DNA of 8,346 nt from Erysipelotrichaceae bacterium UBA1783 (GTDB lineage: Bacteria; Bacillota_I; Bacilli_A; Erysipelotrichales; Erysipelotrichaceae), in assembly GCA_002315205.1 (NCBI GenBank), contig DCGH01000086.1:1-8346 (forward strand), read 5' to 3'. The position numbers and the translations under genes were made by a program. Within the stretch, counting starts at the first letter, position 1. Each line of letters begins with the position of its first letter. A model generated the notes under the pieces. It searched no databases. It had not been told where the DNA came from and was given only the letters and a program-made list of their open reading frames with translations. This document shows positions 7,200 through 8,346 of this stretch, piece by piece.

Positions 7200-7235
7200 G
7201 TGTCAAATACCAGTAAATGGATGGGAGAATCATGA
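7200..7235 (+). CDS. Possible 11-codon leader peptide overlapping the next start
   Basis: GTG at 7200 opens an 11-codon frame (VSNTSKWMGES) whose TGA stop (7233-7235) overlaps the ATG at 7232 as ATGA, the classic layout for translational coupling. AAGGAG lies at 7182-7187, 12 bases before the GTG, which is longer than ideal. It is the only evident role for that otherwise unused ribosome binding sequence. Such a short frame may be accidental. Confidence 0.2.
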   Translation: MSNTSKWMGES

Positions 7236-7477
7236 AAAAAATATTATTAATAATAGTGCTTGCTTTAGTAATCATTTTCTCTTTGAAAACTTACTATAGC
7301 GCCAAGAACTTTTACAAATACTACTCAGGTTTTTCTGCAGAAACAAAACAATGGGTTACATGGTATATGAGCTTGTCAGAAGAGGATAGACTATGTGTTA
7401 ATTCCTGGCCTTTTGAATTGCAAAATGCAATTGATGACGGATTTGATTTTTCTAGATATATACCTAAAGATAAATGA
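7232..7477 (+). CDS. Small single-span membrane protein, unrecognised
   Basis: I do not recognise this 81-residue protein. Residues 3-17 are strongly hydrophobic (KILLIIVLALVIIFS) after Lys2-Lys3, so it is an N-terminal membrane anchor or uncleaved signal; no lipobox cysteine is present. The rest is a short polar domain rich in Tyr, Phe and Trp, with LSEEDRLCVNSWPFEL (48-63) as its most distinctive stretch. ATG 7232 is chosen because GGGAG (7223-7227) lies 4 bases before it; ATG 7217, five codons upstream, has no ribosome binding site within 20 bases and its first codons make up that GGGAG. Lys is AAA in seven of eight cases and ATA is common, unlike the operon upstream. It is probably transcribed from the promoter at 7141. 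Confidence 0.7.
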   Translation: MKKILLIIVLALVIIFSLKTYYSAKNFYKYYSGFSAETKQWVTWYMSLSEEDRLCVNSWPFELQNAIDDGFDFSRYIPKDK

Positions 7478-7550
7478 AAGAACTGATATGGCTTACTTAT
7501 TTGTACTATATAAATATATGGTAGGATTCATACCTCAAATATGTAAAACT

Positions 7551-7577
7551 AAAGTGCTAGATTGTAGTGCTTTTTTT
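7551..7577 (+). terminator. Intrinsic terminator after the small membrane gene
   Basis: AAAGTGCTA (7551-7559) pairs with TAGTGCTTT (7565-7573) over 9 bp with two G-U pairs, around a 5-base loop, and merges into a run of seven T. It lies only 27 bases ahead of the next gene, so it may also act as a leaky attenuator between the two. Confidence 0.8.
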
Positions 7578-7604
7578 GTATAATAGAAAAAAGGGGGAAA
7601 TAAT

Positions 7605-8198
7605 ATGAAGCTTACTTTGAATCTGATAATGACAATATTAGAGTTTTCAACAGTCATTCTGTTTGCGATAGGCGGAATGTATTATTGTAAAATAGTTGGA
7701 ATTCAAAATGAAGGAAGAAATCTTTTGGCAAAGATTGGTGTGATTAGCTGCTTTATTGGTGGATTTCCAAATGCCTGTGATAAGGCGTGCTGGACCTTTT
7801 TCAACTATGATACATGGTTTAATTCTACATGGATGTTCTTCTTTGTTGGGATTGGTTATATGTGCTTATTTATTTCGGCAATTAAAAATGTCAGAACAGA
7901 TAGCATCGCATTATCAGCTATTCCTGCCTTTCATAAACCGATGAAATATTGCTCACAGCTATTGGCATCTATTGGTATGATCGGTTTCTATATAACAATG
8001 TATAGAAAAACAAAAAATGCAATTGGTAAAAAAGCTTTATTATATTTTGTGACAATGGCAATGACTATCTTTTTGATCGTCTTTTCAATTGTTGGCAAGT
8101 TTTCAACTTCCTTACCGAACATTATTGCTCAGCTAGCAAACAGTGCAGGCTATATAGCCTTTATCACAGCCAACAGAGCTTACTTGAAAAAGCTGTAA
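7605..8198 (+). CDS. Multi-span membrane protein, unrecognised
   Basis: I cannot assign this 197-residue protein to a family. Hydrophobic stretches near residues 8-28, 41-58, 74-93, 116-133, 144-163 and 172-190 suggest about six membrane spans with short loops; the longest loop (94-115) is mildly basic. Six cysteines occur (28, 49, 58, 62, 87, 116), two of them in a CDKAC motif at 58-62, next to the aromatic stretch WTFFNYDTWF (63-72). There is no recognisable catalytic or transport motif. The start is well supported: AAGGGGG (7591-7597) lies 7 bases before the ATG. Its promoter is unclear: TATAAT at 7579-7584 has no matching -35, so it may depend on readthrough of the terminator at 7551. Codon use (AAA, ATA, GCG, TTG) differs from the operon upstream. 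Confidence 0.8.
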   Translation: MKLTLNLIMTILEFSTVILFAIGGMYYCKIVGIQNEGRNLLAKIGVISCFIGGFPNACDKACWTFFNYDTWFNSTWMFFFVGIGYMCLFISAIKNVRTDSIALSAIPAFHKPMKYCSQLLASIGMIGFYITMYRKTKNAIGKKALLYFVTMAMTIFLIVFSIVGKFSTSLPNIIAQLANSAGYIAFITANRAYLKKL

Positions 8199-8208
8199 TA
8201 GAGAAATG

Positions 8209-8241
8209 AAGGTAATAATTATAACAGTATTATTACCTTTT
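8209..8241 (+). terminator. Hairpin terminator after the multi-span gene
   Basis: AAGGTAATAAT (8209-8219) and ATTATTACCTT (8229-8239) form a perfect 11-bp stem with a 9-base loop. The stem is AT-rich and the T tract is short (TTTTATTA), so it should be weaker than the other terminators in the window. Confidence 0.65.
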
Positions 8242-8267
8242 ATTATGGTTAAACAATTACTTAAACA

Positions 8268-8299
8268 AATATTTAAAAAAGTAAAAGAATATTTAAAAA
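8268..8299. repeat. Direct repeat of A-tract units upstream of a promoter
   Basis: AATATTTAAAAA occurs twice, at 8268-8279 and 8288-8299, spaced 20 bp apart, close to two helical turns. The second copy ends 4 bases before the -35 box at 8304. Phased A tracts at this position are typical of UP elements or intrinsic curvature. Confidence 0.55.
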
Positions 8300-8303
8300 T
8301 GTG

Positions 8304-8335
8304 TTGACATAAATTGAGATAGGTGATACTATAAT
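8304..8335 (+). promoter_or_regulatory. Strong sigma-A promoter reading out of the window
   Basis: A consensus TTGACA (8304-8309) is followed after 17 bp by TACTAT (8327-8332) with an extended -10 TG at 8324-8325. An overlapping perfect TATAAT (8330-8335) lies 20 bp from the -35. A-tract repeats lie immediately upstream. The gene it serves is beyond the right edge; the architecture suits a highly expressed transcript such as an rRNA or tRNA operon, which is inference only. Confidence 0.8.
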
Positions 8336-8346
8336 ACAGCACGCTC

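Noticed and set aside
7217..7231. ATG 7217 as start of the small membrane protein
   Set aside because: No ribosome binding site within 20 bases, and its first codons make up the GGGAG that serves ATG 7232.
7483..7512. CTGATA-N18-TATATA as a promoter for the multi-span gene
   Set aside because: Only four of six bases match in each hexamer, the region is AT-rich, and the terminator at 7551 lies between it and the gene.
7395..7583. A 62-residue + strand frame overlapping the small membrane gene
   Set aside because: No ribosome binding site, overlaps a better gene and runs through the terminator at 7551-7577.
7756..7944. A 62-residue frame inside the multi-span gene
   Set aside because: It is an out-of-frame shadow of a gene with a clear start and coherent membrane spans.
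8133..8342. A 69-residue minus-strand frame at the right edge
   Set aside because: It crosses a hairpin terminator, A-tract repeats and a promoter, and has low-complexity composition.
1..8346. tRNA, rRNA, CRISPR array, insertion sequence, att site or origin
   Set aside because: I looked for cloverleaf-like arms, regular spaced repeats, terminal inverted repeats with transposase and clustered DnaA boxes and saw none.

Overview
The window reads as chromosomal DNA of a low-GC Gram-positive bacterium (Bacillota). The evidence is the AT-rich base composition, strong AGGAGG-type ribosome binding sites, sigma-A promoters of the TTGACA-N17 type, intrinsic terminators, a lysine (L-box) riboswitch and an RNA polymerase beta' subunit without the large trigger-loop insert of proteobacteria. 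The wording of the beta' protein makes me think of the Erysipelotrichia, but that is an impression from memory and not a demonstrated placement.

Layout, all genes on the + strand. (1) 1-2469: the 3' two thirds of rpoC, starting exactly at the catalytic aspartate motif and ending in a terminator (2481-2510). (2) 2511-2906: a 437-base gene-free stretch (2470-2906) that is dense with control signals: a candidate CcpA cre box (2549-2562), an AT-rich inverted repeat, a consensus promoter (2592-2620), a 5' hairpin, a lysine riboswitch aptamer (about 2661-2816) and its terminator (2837-2890). (3) 2907-7063: a four-gene operon: a lipoprotein amino-acid-binding protein, a membrane permease with an unusual N-terminal extension, a GlnQ/HisP-type ATPase and an AbgB-like M20 amidohydrolase, closed by a terminator (7086-7119). 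(4) 7141-8198: a promoter candidate and two unrecognised membrane genes, an 81-residue single-span protein and a 197-residue protein with about six spans, each followed by a hairpin terminator. (5) 8240-8346: an A-tract-rich region and a strong promoter reading out of the right edge.

How the operon should work: when lysine is scarce the riboswitch lets transcription pass and the cell makes a single-permease ABC importer; when lysine is plentiful the aptamer closes and the terminator forms. The unusual part is the fourth gene. A zinc-type M20D amidohydrolase in a lysine-controlled import operon suggests that the importer takes up, or the cell otherwise receives, a lysine conjugate (N-acyl-lysine or a lysine-containing dipeptide) that the enzyme cleaves. 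That is an inference from context. Codon choice changes after 7200 (AAA and ATA become common, whereas rpoC and the transporter genes prefer AAG and ATT/ATC), so the last two genes are probably poorly expressed or of different origin.

I saw no tRNA, rRNA, insertion sequence, CRISPR array or phage gene in the window. I did not find a convincing wholly new system; the lysine-switched transporter-plus-amidohydrolase operon, with its strong hairpin inside the permease gene, is the most interesting item.
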